64,000 nucleotides of DNA from assembly GCA_964517135.1 (NCBI GenBank), contig CAZFBA010000001.1, positions 62,001-126,000 of the forward strand, in the 5' to 3' direction. The translations under genes and the position numbers were made by a program. This document shows positions 40,898-49,959 of this stretch, in pieces. The DNA comes from CAZFBA01 sp964517135. Its GTDB lineage: Bacteria; Cyanobacteriota; Vampirovibrionia; JBFMGH01. Each line of letters opens with the position of its first letter. The stretch's first letter is position 1. The notes below the pieces were generated by a model, which saw only the letters and a program-made list of their open reading frames with translations, searched no databases and was not told where the DNA came from.

Positions 40898-42958
40898 TCA
40901 GGCCATGCGATTGTCTTTTGTGCTTGAAAGAAGTTCAAGTTTATCCATATCGAAGATAAATTCAGGCAGGATTTGTCTTCTATCAGAAGAGTCTCTTCTG
41001 TCTGAACTTAAATTTCGTTTTTCATCAGTATTTGCGACACTTTCAACAATAGTATCTTCTCTGTTGCGACGATCCTGGGTGTTTCGTCTGTCATCCTGAC
41101 CACGTCTATCCATTACAACTTTATCTTCACCAAATATGCTGGTTAGCCTGTTGTAAGTATCGGGTAAACTCTTATCTACAACGATTTTCTTGGCCTCAGA
41201 GGCTATTTTTTGAAAGCTTTCCAGTTTATCATCTGTTGTATTAAGTTTATTAGAAATAAAGAATATTTCAGAATTAACCTTTTTCAGGTGGTTATTGCTA
41301 TTTTCAGAATGCAATTTCATCTTATTTAAATTATTATTCTGATTTTCAAGAGCAATGTTATCAAAAGCTTCTTTTAAAATAGCTTTTGCACTGGCGTTAC
41401 CAGTTGAATCTTCTTTTTCCCGTTCATTTTTAATGCTATCAATTAACTCATCCAGCATTTTGCGGGCTTCTTCAAGAAGCTTTTTGAGTTTATCAAGGCT
41501 GACCTTTTTTTGCTCTTCTGTTTCAGTGGTTATGTATGAAGAATTTTCATCGTTAGAAATACCTACAACATCGTCAATAAGTTTTCTGGCGGATTCCTCA
41601 AGGGCGGCGATGGATTCTTTTTGCTGTTCAAGTGTTTCTTTTTGCTTTTCATGAGCCATTTTAAGGCTTTCTGTTGTTTTTTGCAGCTCTTCTTCTGTCA
41701 TGGAAGCATTCAAAGCTACAAAACCAGTGTTAGTGGCATCTGCTTTATCTGTAGATTCTTTCGAGCTTGAAAGTAATGATTGCGTCTCGCTGACATTATT
41801 TTGCATTTCTTCTATCTTTTTATCAACGTTTTCATTGATACTTTCTGTAACCTCTTTAACTTTAGAGACAGTTTCTTTAGCTTCTAAAACATCTTTTTTG
41901 AGCTTTTCATTTTTGTCATCCTGGTTGACGGGGTTATTAACAGGGTTTGCAGGTTCGACAGTCTCTTCAGGAGTCTTATTTTTAATACTTTCTTCCATTT
42001 CTTTATCATCAATTTGAAGTATTTGCTTTGTTTCATCAATTTTTTTAGATGTTTCTTGAGCATCTTCAAGTGTTTTTTGATTGCCAGAAGTTGTTTCTTC
42101 TGCTGGTTTATCTTTAGCCGGAAGGTCAAAAGGCAATTCAAGCTGTTGCGGATTATTAACATTATTTGTGGTAGTTTCAGTTTTGACCTCTTTAGCTTCT
42201 TGAAGTTTATTTTCATCAATATTGCTGGTTTCAGTAGACTTTTTAATAGTTTCTTCTGTTTCTTTAGCAAATTCAAAGACGAGTTGTTTTGCTTCCTGGT
42301 CAACAACCTCTTTTCTGGTAGTGGTTTCTTCATTTTTAGCTTCTTTTGCGCTTTCAGCAACCTTTTCAGCTTTTTCTTTTACTACTTGTACTGCTACTTC
42401 TTTAATTTCACTGGCTATTTCTTTCTGGCCAATCATACTATCGACACTATCAGCGTGAGATTTTTCCAGTTCATTCTGTATAACCTTAATTTCATTTATT
42501 TTTTGTGATACAGCAGCTGCATCAGTATTTGTTGAAGATTGAAGGCCGATAAGCTTTGCTTCAAGCTCTGATAATTTACCTTCACGCAGTGCTATATTAG
42601 CTTTTAGTTCTGCTATTTTAGCTTCTATTAAATCTTTTTTGGACATAAAAGCAGAAATTTTAGCTTGCTGAAGGCTTTTTACACGATCTAGCAGTTCAGA
42701 AAATTTAATAGCATTTTCTGCCTGTATGTTTGCTATAAAACCATTTTCAAAATCACGTTCAAATTCTAGCAGCGAAATTTCACCTTCCATCCGGGATTTT
42801 GACATACCCTGAAAGAAGGCAGCTATTTCTGCAAAAGCAATCAAAGTTTCTGATTGTATTTTACTATTCAAACGATCATGTTGTTCTTGAATTTTCGTTC
42901 TGAACTTTGATTCATATTCACTTTTTAGTGACCATAGTGCGCTAAAATTAAATGTCAT
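40898..42958 (-). CDS. Long coiled-coil protein with DRR-rich tail
   Basis: Not recognised as a family. The 686 residues are mostly Lys/Glu/Thr/Ser-rich helix with long coiled-coil segments (KKDLIEAKIAELKANIAL, SLKMAHEKQKETLEQQKES). Residues 1-60 are less repetitive. Near the end, a cluster of five DRR triplets (DDRRNTQDRRN, SDRRDSSDRRQ) precedes an acidic-hydrophobic PEFIFDMDKLELL tail. No membrane segment or signal. The basic cluster may bind nucleic acid or lipid. It could be cytoskeletal or scaffold. AGAGAG precedes the ATG. Long frames on the opposite strand are composition artefacts. Confidence 0.75.
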   Translation of the reverse strand: MTFNFSALWSLKSEYESKFRTKIQEQHDRLNSKIQSETLIAFAEIAAFFQGMSKSRMEGEISLLEFERDFENGFIANIQAENAIKFSELLDRVKSLQQAKISAFMSKKDLIEAKIAELKANIALREGKLSELEAKLIGLQSSTNTDAAAVSQKINEIKVIQNELEKSHADSVDSMIGQKEIASEIKEVAVQVVKEKAEKVAESAKEAKNEETTTRKEVVDQEAKQLVFEFAKETEETIKKSTETSNIDENKLQEAKEVKTETTTNNVNNPQQLELPFDLPAKDKPAEETTSGNQKTLEDAQETSKKIDETKQILQIDDKEMEESIKNKTPEETVEPANPVNNPVNQDDKNEKLKKDVLEAKETVSKVKEVTESINENVDKKIEEMQNNVSETQSLLSSSKESTDKADATNTGFVALNASMTEEELQKTTESLKMAHEKQKETLEQQKESIAALEESARKLIDDVVGISNDENSSYITTETEEQKKVSLDKLKKLLEEARKMLDELIDSIKNEREKEDSTGNASAKAILKEAFDNIALENQNNNLNKMKLHSENSNNHLKKVNSEIFFISNKLNTTDDKLESFQKIASEAKKIVVDKSLPDTYNRLTSIFGEDKVVMDRRGQDDRRNTQDRRNREDTIVESVANTDEKRNLSSDRRDSSDRRQILPEFIFDMDKLELLSSTKDNRMA

Positions 42959-43175
42959 AATTCTCTCTTAATAATATGGAATACAAACTAACCGACATAG
43001 TGCTCTATATTTATAAAAACAAATATTATATTTAAAATGCCTAATCAGGATATATTATTTACATATCTTTAAACAGACTTGATGACAGCCCTGAGTATGA
43101 CTGCAATAGAAGAATTTAGCAAGGGTTGTATTCCACTGTTTATGGCATTTTTATTGATTTTAAATTTTAACAACA

Positions 43176-44387
43176 TCAGGATACTTTAAAAAATCTTGAA
43201 AAGCTTCTGTTATCAGGGTCATTGTAGTATACATTTCTGAAATCTGTGCCATAGTTGTCTCTTGACAGTTCATTCTGGCGTTCTTTTTTTATATTGATAT
43301 TGTGTACTACAAGTAGTTGTTCATCATTGTGAGAAGCCTGAAGAAGTTTCATGCCTGACGGAGCCCAGATACCGCTTCCACCGGCAAATTGATCACCGCT
43401 TATTTCGTGTGTGCCAACCGAGTTTGCAGCAAAGGTCCAGACCTGATTGGTAGCTGAGTGGGCAGGTATGAGCATGTTCCAGAGGTCACGGTAATAGGTA
43501 TCAGTATGGACATTCATTCCCGGATAGTCTCTCATTGCTTCTTTTGCGCTTTTACGCCAGGAGGCAACCTGTATAATTGCATCAACCCCGTCTATCATTG
43601 CATATTCCTGAGGTAGCTGACTAAAACTGTAGTCATAACAGGTTGTAAAGCCAAATTTGCCCCATTCTGTATCCAGGACAAGGTTATCAGTTTTGCCTGA
43701 TTGTGTATAGGCCTTTTCGGCTTCAGGCAGGAATATTTTATTGTAGGAATTTTTTGAATCAAGATAATCAACACCTTTTTGTATGATAAACGTTGTATTA
43801 TGGAACATTCCGTCATCTGCTTTCTGGAGATTGTTAATAACAATATATTTTAGCGTGTCATCAAGCCTGGATTCCAGCTTTTTGAGCCACTCTTTCTGCT
43901 CAGACATTACGCATTGATCCATATGGTCACGGCATTTGTCGTTGTCATTCCAGAAATAGCCGCTCAGGGAAAATTCCGGAAATATAATCATATTAACATT
44001 TTTCTTTTTCAGCCCGTCAACAATATCAAGTATACGTGACTGATTATCTTCAAGAGATTGAACAGGGGTATGAACATTGGCAATGCCGACGCTAAACTGC
44101 CCGGGGTCGGTTGAATAGAAGCGTTCAATAACCGGTATGCCTGAAATAGTCTCTGTCTTAAGGCTGTCAGGTTTTGTCATTGTTGCAGATGAGGTAGAAC
44201 CTTTCGGACCTTTAAAGCTGATGCCTCTATGAGCCATTATTTGTTCAGGAGACGGTGTTTCAGGCATTAAGCCCTTCTGATTTCCTGTGAATGTTGTTTT
44301 AGTAAAGTTATTAGCAGGTTTTTGTCTTTTATTTAGTAATATATCTGAATTATTTAGCTGAAAATTGTTTTGCACTGTGCTTATCAT
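43176..44387 (-). CDS. Carbon-nitrogen hydrolase (nitrilase family) with N-terminal tag
   Basis: A 403-residue protein. The leader has two tag-like motifs, TTFTGN (31-36) and ISFKG (56-60), before the catalytic domain at about 97. The nitrilase triad is E138 in IIFPEFSLSGY, K217 in YNKIFLPEA and C250 in GFTTCYDYSF. The family hydrolyses amides or nitriles; no fused synthetase is present. The active-site Cys context (TTCYDYSFSQLP) is close to CN hydrolases acting on amides. AGGGGA precedes the ATG. Nothing downstream suggests an operon. Confidence 0.82.
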   Translation of the reverse strand: MISTVQNNFQLNNSDILLNKRQKPANNFTKTTFTGNQKGLMPETPSPEQIMAHRGISFKGPKGSTSSATMTKPDSLKTETISGIPVIERFYSTDPGQFSVGIANVHTPVQSLEDNQSRILDIVDGLKKKNVNMIIFPEFSLSGYFWNDNDKCRDHMDQCVMSEQKEWLKKLESRLDDTLKYIVINNLQKADDGMFHNTTFIIQKGVDYLDSKNSYNKIFLPEAEKAYTQSGKTDNLVLDTEWGKFGFTTCYDYSFSQLPQEYAMIDGVDAIIQVASWRKSAKEAMRDYPGMNVHTDTYYRDLWNMLIPAHSATNQVWTFAANSVGTHEISGDQFAGGSGIWAPSGMKLLQASHNDEQLLVVHNINIKKERQNELSRDNYGTDFRNVYYNDPDNRSFSRFFKVS

Positions 44388-45042
44388 AACTATTCCCCTG
44401 TCTGGCCTTTAATATTATATATATCATTTGCAGGATTAAAACCTGGGCTTTTTGTTAGTTGTTAGCTGATATTGTAAAATTTACACTTTGTAATCTTAAT
44501 TTGAAACTATAGTGAACACATGATTTAATACTACGCAAGTAAAAGCCTATTTTTCTAAGCGTGTTTCAAATGCGTTTACTATAATGTATAGCCAGATTTC
44601 TTTTAAAAATTATTCCTTTACCCGGGTCAGTATCGCTTCGTATTTTCCTGAATTTATTCATTTATTTGTGTACTATCGAATTATAATAATCAATAGTTAC
44701 TATATAAATGTATATACATATTATAGTTATAAGTATATTCAATGATTTATTGCCTAAAATACATTGATAGTAACAAGAAGGCGATCTTCAGACACTAAAA
44801 CACTAATATAGATCTGTATATTAGCATTTTTATTGAAATACGAAAAAAGTTTTTTTTAATTTAAACCTTTTGATTATTTATCCAAATTTTGACCTTAACT
44901 ATAATGAATAAAATGAATTCATTTTGTTTTTTGAAACGTTGAATACAAAAAGATTAACTTTTATTAAGTCCTTATAGGCAGTAATACCAATGTGTTTGCT
45001 GTCAGACTGAATTTTAAAAACCCGATTATTTCCAAAAAAAAC
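44388..45042. other. Long AT-rich gap upstream of the HU gene
   Basis: No gene or RNA seen in 655 bases. Holds repeat G copy 3 (44509-44572) and a 16-base palindrome AAAATGAATTCATTTT at about 44912. Very AT-rich, with many A and T runs. Confidence 0.4.
44509..44572 (-). repeat. Dispersed repeat G, copy 3
   Basis: Reads, inverted, AAACACGCTTAGAAAAATAG through to AAATCATGTGTTCACTATA, matching the order of parts in copy 1. Confidence 0.45.
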
Positions 45043-45072
45043 TTGCCAGAATGACCTTTTGCGTTATATAAT
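45043..45072 (+). promoter_or_regulatory. Sigma-70-type promoter of the HU gene
   Basis: TTGCCA (45043-45048), an 18-base spacer, TATAAT (45067-45072), 40 bases before the HU start codon. Confidence 0.65.
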
Positions 45073-45112
45073 CTTCCTTGTCGTTGTAGTGTAGTTAAAG
45101 AAGGGTATGTAA

Positions 45113-45391
45113 ATGAACAAAGAAGAATTAGTACAAGAAGTAGCAAAAAAAGCAAAAACCACACAAAAAGAAGCTGCTGAAATTATCACAGCAACAATGG
45201 ATGTAATTACCAAAACAGTAGCTAAAGGCAAAAAAGTAACTTTAGTAGGCTTTGGTACATTTGAAGCTCGCAAGCGTGCAGCAAGAACAGGCCGCAATCC
45301 ACAAACCGGTAAAGAAATTCAAATCCCGGCAAAGAAAGTTCCTGTTTTCTCCGCTGGCAAAAAATTCAAAGAAATGGTTGCTAAAAAGTAA
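45113..45391 (+). CDS. hup: HU-family histone-like DNA-binding protein
   Basis: A 92-residue dimeric protein that bends and compacts DNA. Sequence shows the full HU pattern: MNKEELVQEVAKKAKTTQKE, the VTLVGFGTFEARKRAARTGR beta arm with the RNPQTG tip, and an IPAKKVPVFSAGKKFKEMV end. GAAGGG lies eight bases before the ATG. It has a strong promoter and terminator, giving a separate highly expressed unit. High Lys and Ala content matches known bacterial HU. Confidence 0.96.
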   Translation: MNKEELVQEVAKKAKTTQKEAAEIITATMDVITKTVAKGKKVTLVGFGTFEARKRAARTGRNPQTGKEIQIPAKKVPVFSAGKKFKEMVAKK

Positions 45392-45412
45392 TTCAGCACT
45401 TATTTAAGTTTC

Positions 45413-45452
45413 AAAAGGGGCATGCAAATTAATGTATGCCTCTTTGATTTTT
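45413..45452 (+). terminator. Terminator of the HU gene
   Basis: Hairpin AAAGGGGCAT with ATGCCTCTTT (one wobble pair), followed by GATTTTTC. Confidence 0.65.
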
Positions 45453-45546
45453 CAAAGTGAAGAAATAGTAAGAGTTAACCGTCAATCTGAGTGCTGGTTT
45501 TCTTGTTTTTAGTATCTCAGTGCCCGCCCACCCACCCCAGGGATCA

Positions 45547-45585
45547 GTTTACAGGGCGCCGGGCGCAGCCCGGCGCCCTGTAAAC
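45547..45585. repeat. 39-base GC-rich palindrome
   Basis: Two 18-base arms (GTTTACAGGGCGCCGGGC and complement) around GCA, in otherwise AT-rich DNA. It is 18 bases from repeat G copy 4. No T-tract follows. Same kind of object as the palindromes at 17636 and 21119. Confidence 0.75.
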
Positions 45586-45603
45586 CTCCATTAGCAGACT
45601 ACC

Positions 45604-45660
45604 GCAAAATACTTTTATATATAAGAGCTTGATTTTTCTAAATATGTTTCAAATACATTT
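45604..45660 (-). repeat. Dispersed repeat G, copy 4
   Basis: Inverted: AAATGTATTTGAAACATATT, then TAGAAAAATCAAG and ATATAAAAGTATTTTG. Adjacent to the GC-rich palindrome on its far side. Nothing else is seen in the gap before glcD. Confidence 0.4.
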
Positions 45661-45793
45661 AATATACTTAATTAATAAGAGGTTCCCCTTATCTAATTTA
45701 TTAATCTTTTAATAATAAATAACTTATTTCTTTACTCATTTTTTTAATGCTATAGTATAAGTGAAAGGGTTTTTAAGATAGTGATAGATATAA

Positions 45794-47215
45794 ATGAGCA
45801 GTCAGATCAAAACAAATAACAGTCATAATTCTACTGATACGGGTGGTCTTATTTCAGAACTTGAAAAATTGCTAGGCCCAAAGAATGTTTTACATTCACC
45901 GGAAGAGCTTTATTGTTATTCATACGATGCTACAGCATTTGAAGATCAGGTTTATACAGCAGATGCAGTCGTTTTGCCTGAAACTATTGAACATGTTCAG
46001 GGTATTATGAAGCTTGCCAGCCAGTATAAAATGCCTGTTATACCCAGAGGAGCTGCTACAAACCTTTCTGGCGGCTGTGTTCCTGTGCAGGGAGGTATTA
46101 TTATTCACTTTTCAAAGATGAATAAAATCATTTCTATCGATAAAGAAAACCTTAACTGTGTTGTTGAAGCCGGTGTAATCACTGAACAGCTTCAAAAAGA
46201 GGTTGAAAAGCTTGAATTATTTTTCCCGCCTGACCCTGCTAGCTTGAGAGTTTCAACAATAGGTGGTAATATTGCTGAATCCTCCAGCGGGCCACGGTGT
46301 CTTAAATATGGCGGCATTAAAGACTATGTGCTGGGGCTTAAAATAGTTCTGGCAAATGGAGACCTTATTGAAACAGGTGGTCATACTGTGAAAAACGTGA
46401 CCGGCTATAATCTTACACAGCTTTTTGTGGGGTCCGAGGGTACTCTTGGTATTATTTGTGAAGCTATACTCAGGTTGATACCTTATCCTGAATACAAAAA
46501 AACTATGCTTGCTGTATACAACAGCATTGATGATGCAGCAATGACTGTTTCTGAAATTATATCCTGCAGAATTATACCAACAACACTTGAACTGCTTGAT
46601 AAAAAAACCATGCAGACCATAGAAAACTTCCATTCTACCGGCCTTCCAGTTGATGCAGAAGCTTCTCTTCTCATTGAGGTTGATGGATTCAAAGAAGGTG
46701 TAGAATCTCAGGCAACCAGAATAGTTGAAATATGCAAAAGAATGGGTGTAAGAGATTTTAAGATCGCTAAAGACCCGAAAGAATCAGAAGAACTCTGGTT
46801 TGCAAGGCGTTCAGCCTTTGGCGCCGTTGCACGGCTGAAACCCAATGTTGTCGTTGAAGATGCAACTGTTCCCCGGTCAAAAATACCGGAGATGGTCAGA
46901 AAAATTCAGGAAATAAGCAAAAAATATAACCTGACCATTTGTTTAATGGGTCATGCAGGTGACGGAAACCTGCATCCCAATATATCCTGTGATCTGAGGG
47001 ATAAAGATGAGGCTATGCGACTAGAAAAAGCTGTTGAAGAAATATTCAATGCTGCTATAGAACTTGGTGGAACTCTTTCAGGTGAACACGGTATCGGCAT
47101 GGCCAAGTCACAATTTCTACCGGCTGTTTTAAACGATTCGACAATAAAGTTTATGAAACAGCTCAAGCAAGTTTTTGATCCTGATAACCTCTTTAACCCC
47201 GGTAAAATATGGTAA
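45794..47215 (+). CDS. glcD: FAD-linked glycolate oxidase / D-lactate dehydrogenase subunit
   Basis: A 473-residue VAO-fold flavoprotein. The FAD domain has PVIPRGAATNLSGGCVPVQGG and GGNIAESSSGPRCLKYG, then VKNVTGYNLTQLFVGSEGTLGIICE. The substrate cap domain follows, and the end shows VEDATVPRSKIPEM, GHAGDGNLHPNI with the catalytic-site His, SGEHGIGMAK and FDPDNLFNPGKIW. These fit GlcD/D-lactate dehydrogenase. It pairs with glcF, whose start overlaps its end by 7 bases. It probably oxidises glycolate or D-lactate and hands electrons to the Fe-S subunit. The start has a weak ribosome site. Confidence 0.9.
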   Translation: MSSQIKTNNSHNSTDTGGLISELEKLLGPKNVLHSPEELYCYSYDATAFEDQVYTADAVVLPETIEHVQGIMKLASQYKMPVIPRGAATNLSGGCVPVQGGIIIHFSKMNKIISIDKENLNCVVEAGVITEQLQKEVEKLELFFPPDPASLRVSTIGGNIAESSSGPRCLKYGGIKDYVLGLKIVLANGDLIETGGHTVKNVTGYNLTQLFVGSEGTLGIICEAILRLIPYPEYKKTMLAVYNSIDDAAMTVSEIISCRIIPTTLELLDKKTMQTIENFHSTGLPVDAEASLLIEVDGFKEGVESQATRIVEICKRMGVRDFKIAKDPKESEELWFARRSAFGAVARLKPNVVVEDATVPRSKIPEMVRKIQEISKKYNLTICLMGHAGDGNLHPNISCDLRDKDEAMRLEKAVEEIFNAAIELGGTLSGEHGIGMAKSQFLPAVLNDSTIKFMKQLKQVFDPDNLFNPGKIW

Positions 47216-48474
47216 AAACATATCCTGAACATATCATTAACTATGAAGACCAGATTTATCATTGCACCCGCTGCGGTCTGTGCCAGTCAGTATGCCCTGT
47301 TTTCGATGCCGTAAAGACTGAATTATCTGTAGCCCGTGGCAAAGTTGCACTCTTGCAGGGGCTATTATCTGATAAATTGAGCTTTAGCAGAAAGATGGCT
47401 TCTTATCTTGAGTTATGCACAGGCTGTATGGCCTGCAAAGAAATCTGTCCGAGCGGTATTTCTTCTGACTTAATATTTCAGGCTGCTAAAGAATATGCAG
47501 CTTCAAAATACGGTTTAAGCTTGCCTAAAAAGGCTATAGTAGAAACTTTTTCTTCTGAACATGCACTTTCATTTTTTTCAACCCTACTTAACCTCTATAC
47601 AACTACAAAAGCAGGGTTTATTGCAGATAATATATCCTTTAATTTGCCTTTTATTGATAAATTAAAACTTTTAAATTCTCAGGTTAATGGTAAAACAGGC
47701 CTGAAACTAAAAAATATTCACATAAAACAGGTAAAACCGGCATACAGGTTAATTTATTTCCCGGGATGTATCAATCAATACGTTAATTCGTCAGTGGCAA
47801 AGGCTACTTTAGATATTTTAGAAAAGAACAATATCGAGGTTGTTGTTCCAGATCAATTTTATTGCTGCGGTATGCCTGCACTGATGTCCGGGCAGGTAGA
47901 ATCTGCTAAAGAGCTGGCTTTACGCAATTTAGAAATTATTAATACCCAGAATCTTTCTCAGTATGACTATATCGTGGTTGACTGCGGTTCTTGTAGTTAT
48001 ATGCTTAAGTATTACGAAAAACTTTTTAACGACAACCCTCAATATCAGGAAAAATTTAGTCAGCTGAAAGAAAAAATTATTGATGTTAATGCATTTATAG
48101 TCAATCTTGACATTAAACTTCCTACTATTACTGAAGAAATTACTGTTACTTATCATGATCCCTGTCATTTGAGAAGGTCACAGTCTATTTATAAAGAGCC
48201 AAGAGCTTTAATTAAAAGTATTAATAATATTAATTATGTTGAAATGCCTGAAGCTGAAAGTTGTTGCGGAGCATCAGGCAGCTTTTGTATCACACACCCG
48301 GAGGTATCAAAACAGATTTCCATTAAAAAAGCCTTAAATATAGAATCTACCGGAGCTGATATTGTTCTTACTTCATGCCCATCTTGTAAAGTTGGTATAA
48401 TGCAGGGTGGCATTGCCATTAATAAAACATTCAGGGTATATCATCCTGTGGAAATAATTCACCGGTACTGCTAA
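47209..48474 (+). CDS. glcF: Glycolate oxidase iron-sulfur subunit / Fe-S oxidoreductase
   Basis: A 421-residue electron-transfer subunit. Two 4Fe-4S motifs lie near the N-terminus: CTRCGLCQSVCP (C19-C29) and CTGCMACKEICP (C70-C80). Two Cys-rich CCG domains follow: CINQY ... CCGMPALMSG, DCGSC, then DPCHLRRSQ and CCGASGSFC. Such domains bind further iron-sulfur centres or an active site as in heterodisulfide reductase D. The gene overlaps glcD and is followed 20 bases later by ydcF-like, probably one transcript. No glcE subunit is present, as often in anaerobes. Confidence 0.9.
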   Translation: MVKTYPEHIINYEDQIYHCTRCGLCQSVCPVFDAVKTELSVARGKVALLQGLLSDKLSFSRKMASYLELCTGCMACKEICPSGISSDLIFQAAKEYAASKYGLSLPKKAIVETFSSEHALSFFSTLLNLYTTTKAGFIADNISFNLPFIDKLKLLNSQVNGKTGLKLKNIHIKQVKPAYRLIYFPGCINQYVNSSVAKATLDILEKNNIEVVVPDQFYCCGMPALMSGQVESAKELALRNLEIINTQNLSQYDYIVVDCGSCSYMLKYYEKLFNDNPQYQEKFSQLKEKIIDVNAFIVNLDIKLPTITEEITVTYHDPCHLRRSQSIYKEPRALIKSINNINYVEMPEAESCCGASGSFCITHPEVSKQISIKKALNIESTGADIVLTSCPSCKVGIMQGGIAINKTFRVYHPVEIIHRYC

Positions 48475-48494
48475 CCTTCTCTCAGGAGTTATAT

Positions 48495-49151
48495 ATGTTT
48501 ATCGTTGAATGGATCTATAAATTTATACGTTCTACCCTGGCAGGGCTTGGTTTTTCAGTTATAGTGCTACTGATATTTTCTATTTATACTGATTATCCGG
48601 CAAGTCTTTTTGAAAAATTGCTTGTGAAGCCAGATCCTGTTAAGTCAGATGTTATTGTTGTTCTGGGAGCTGGCGTTACAAAAGAAGGCTGGCCCGGTAA
48701 AACTTCTCTATCACGTGCAATAAAAGGTATTGTGCTCTACCGGCAGGGACTGGCGCCAAAGATCATCTTTGCAGGCGGATGGGCTCAAAATGACTTTATA
48801 GCTTCTGCTACAGCTATGGCCGATATTGCCAGCAAACTTGGTGTGCCGGAAAAAGATATATTTATTGATGACACTTCACGCACTACATATGAAAATGCCA
48901 TTAATGCAAAAAAAATTATGGCTGAACAGGGTATGAAATCAGCCATCATAGTAACTTCTGCTTCTCATATGCGCCGTTCAATGGCAATTTTTGGTAAACT
49001 TAACATACCGGCCCGGCCTGTACCTGTTGAAGAATTTATACCTTCGCCCCAGCATAACTGGCGTTCTAAGCTCTATAACATCAATCTGCTTTATCAGGCT
49101 ATTTATGAATCTATGGCTATTATAAAATATAAGAAAGATGGCCAGATATAA
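48495..49151 (+). CDS. YdcF/ElyC (DUF218) family membrane protein
   Basis: A 218-residue protein with one N-terminal membrane helix (LAGLGFSVIVLLIFSIY), then a DUF218 domain: SDVIVVLGAGVTKEG, LYRQGLAPKIIFAGG, DDTSRTTYENAINAKKIM and IVTSASHMRRSMAIF. Members such as SanA and ElyC affect the envelope; the domain is thought to bind a nucleotide or lipid carrier. AGGAG precedes the ATG, 20 bases after glcF. The shared transcript with the oxidase need not mean shared function. Confidence 0.85.
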   Translation: MFIVEWIYKFIRSTLAGLGFSVIVLLIFSIYTDYPASLFEKLLVKPDPVKSDVIVVLGAGVTKEGWPGKTSLSRAIKGIVLYRQGLAPKIIFAGGWAQNDFIASATAMADIASKLGVPEKDIFIDDTSRTTYENAINAKKIMAEQGMKSAIIVTSASHMRRSMAIFGKLNIPARPVPVEEFIPSPQHNWRSKLYNINLLYQAIYESMAIIKYKKDGQI

Positions 49152-49154
49152 TCT

Positions 49155-49523
49155 TTAATTATCATCATCTTCACGGGAATAAAAATGTGAATGTATTCCA
49201 CCATCACTGCCTATAAGTATTTCCATGCATAGAACACAGTAAAGGTAGCGTGTTTTGATAGTCATGATACGGCCACAATGTTCACAGTTAGCTTTTACTT
49301 TACCCCGGGTCTTAAAACGCTCTTTCTGGAGATGTTCTATAAATACTTCAGGGCTTATACCTATATCTGCCTCAAGATCAGAAAGATGAGGATCTTTTTT
49401 TGAAACTATCCAGCCTTTTATGCTCTGCACTTCTACGTATCTCTTTTTTATACAAGCAGGACAAAGAGGTTCAAACCTGCGTATAAAAAGTTTTCCGCAC
49501 TTTTGACAATTTTCAAGCGCCAT
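49155..49523 (-). CDS. Double zinc-ribbon protein, YvyF-like
   Basis: A 122-residue protein with two Cys4 zinc sites: C6, C9, C21, C24 and C80, C83, C96, C99. Between them lies a helix-turn-helix-like segment (HLSDLEADIGISPEVFIEHL). The N-terminal part looks like the flagellar-operon protein YvyF (NCQKCGKLF, then C..C, then a wing), but that is by memory only. No flagellar gene is in the window. It could bind DNA, RNA or a protein. It converges with the ydcF-like gene, 3 bases apart. Confidence 0.65.
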   Translation of the reverse strand: MALENCQKCGKLFIRRFEPLCPACIKKRYVEVQSIKGWIVSKKDPHLSDLEADIGISPEVFIEHLQKERFKTRGKVKANCEHCGRIMTIKTRYLYCVLCMEILIGSDGGIHSHFYSREDDDN

Positions 49524-49708
49524 TCTTTGAAATCCCGGCTTATTATTGCTTATTTTAATATTATAATGGATAATACATATTTTATCATTAAAAAAAACGG
49601 TTTAATAACTACAATAAGTACTGTTACACTATATATAGAGGTTGTAATACATAAGTATTTTACAAAAAACCTGAATCACTACTTTTTAAAACACCTAAAC
49701 CTTTTTTA

Positions 49709-49947
49709 AGATCAGTGCATAACTTAAAAGTTTTTCGATTTTCAAAACTCTTGCCATGACTGGCACCTGACCCCATAAAGGGGGTGCTGCTCCCTTTCGC
49801 CTGCAAACCGGCTATCCCCCGGGGCATTGAGTGATTTCTTGTAATCTTTCTCAGCAAGTGGTTGTCTGCTAGTTCAACCCATATCTTTACTTTACAATTT
49901 TTGAAAATCGAAAACAGAAAATTGATTGTAATAGTTATGCATTAGTC
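49709..49947 (+). mobile_element. Non-autonomous element E, copy 2
   Basis: A 239-base element. Left end AGATCAGTGCATAACTT with TTTTTCGATTTTCAAA; right end TTTTTGAAAATCGAAAACAG with AGTTATGCATTAGTCT. Same family as 29439-29611, with a longer, partly different interior (palindromic CCCCATAAAGGGGG-like and TATCCCCCGGGG stretches). It sits between convergent-upstream genes. Confidence 0.65.
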
Positions 49948-49959
49948 TTTTTTTTGTAT

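Noticed and set aside
41884..42508. Long opposite-strand and off-frame ORFs of about 160 codons within the coiled-coil gene
   Set aside because: They read as Phe/Cys- or Lys-only low-complexity sequence forced by the Lys/Glu codons of the real gene.
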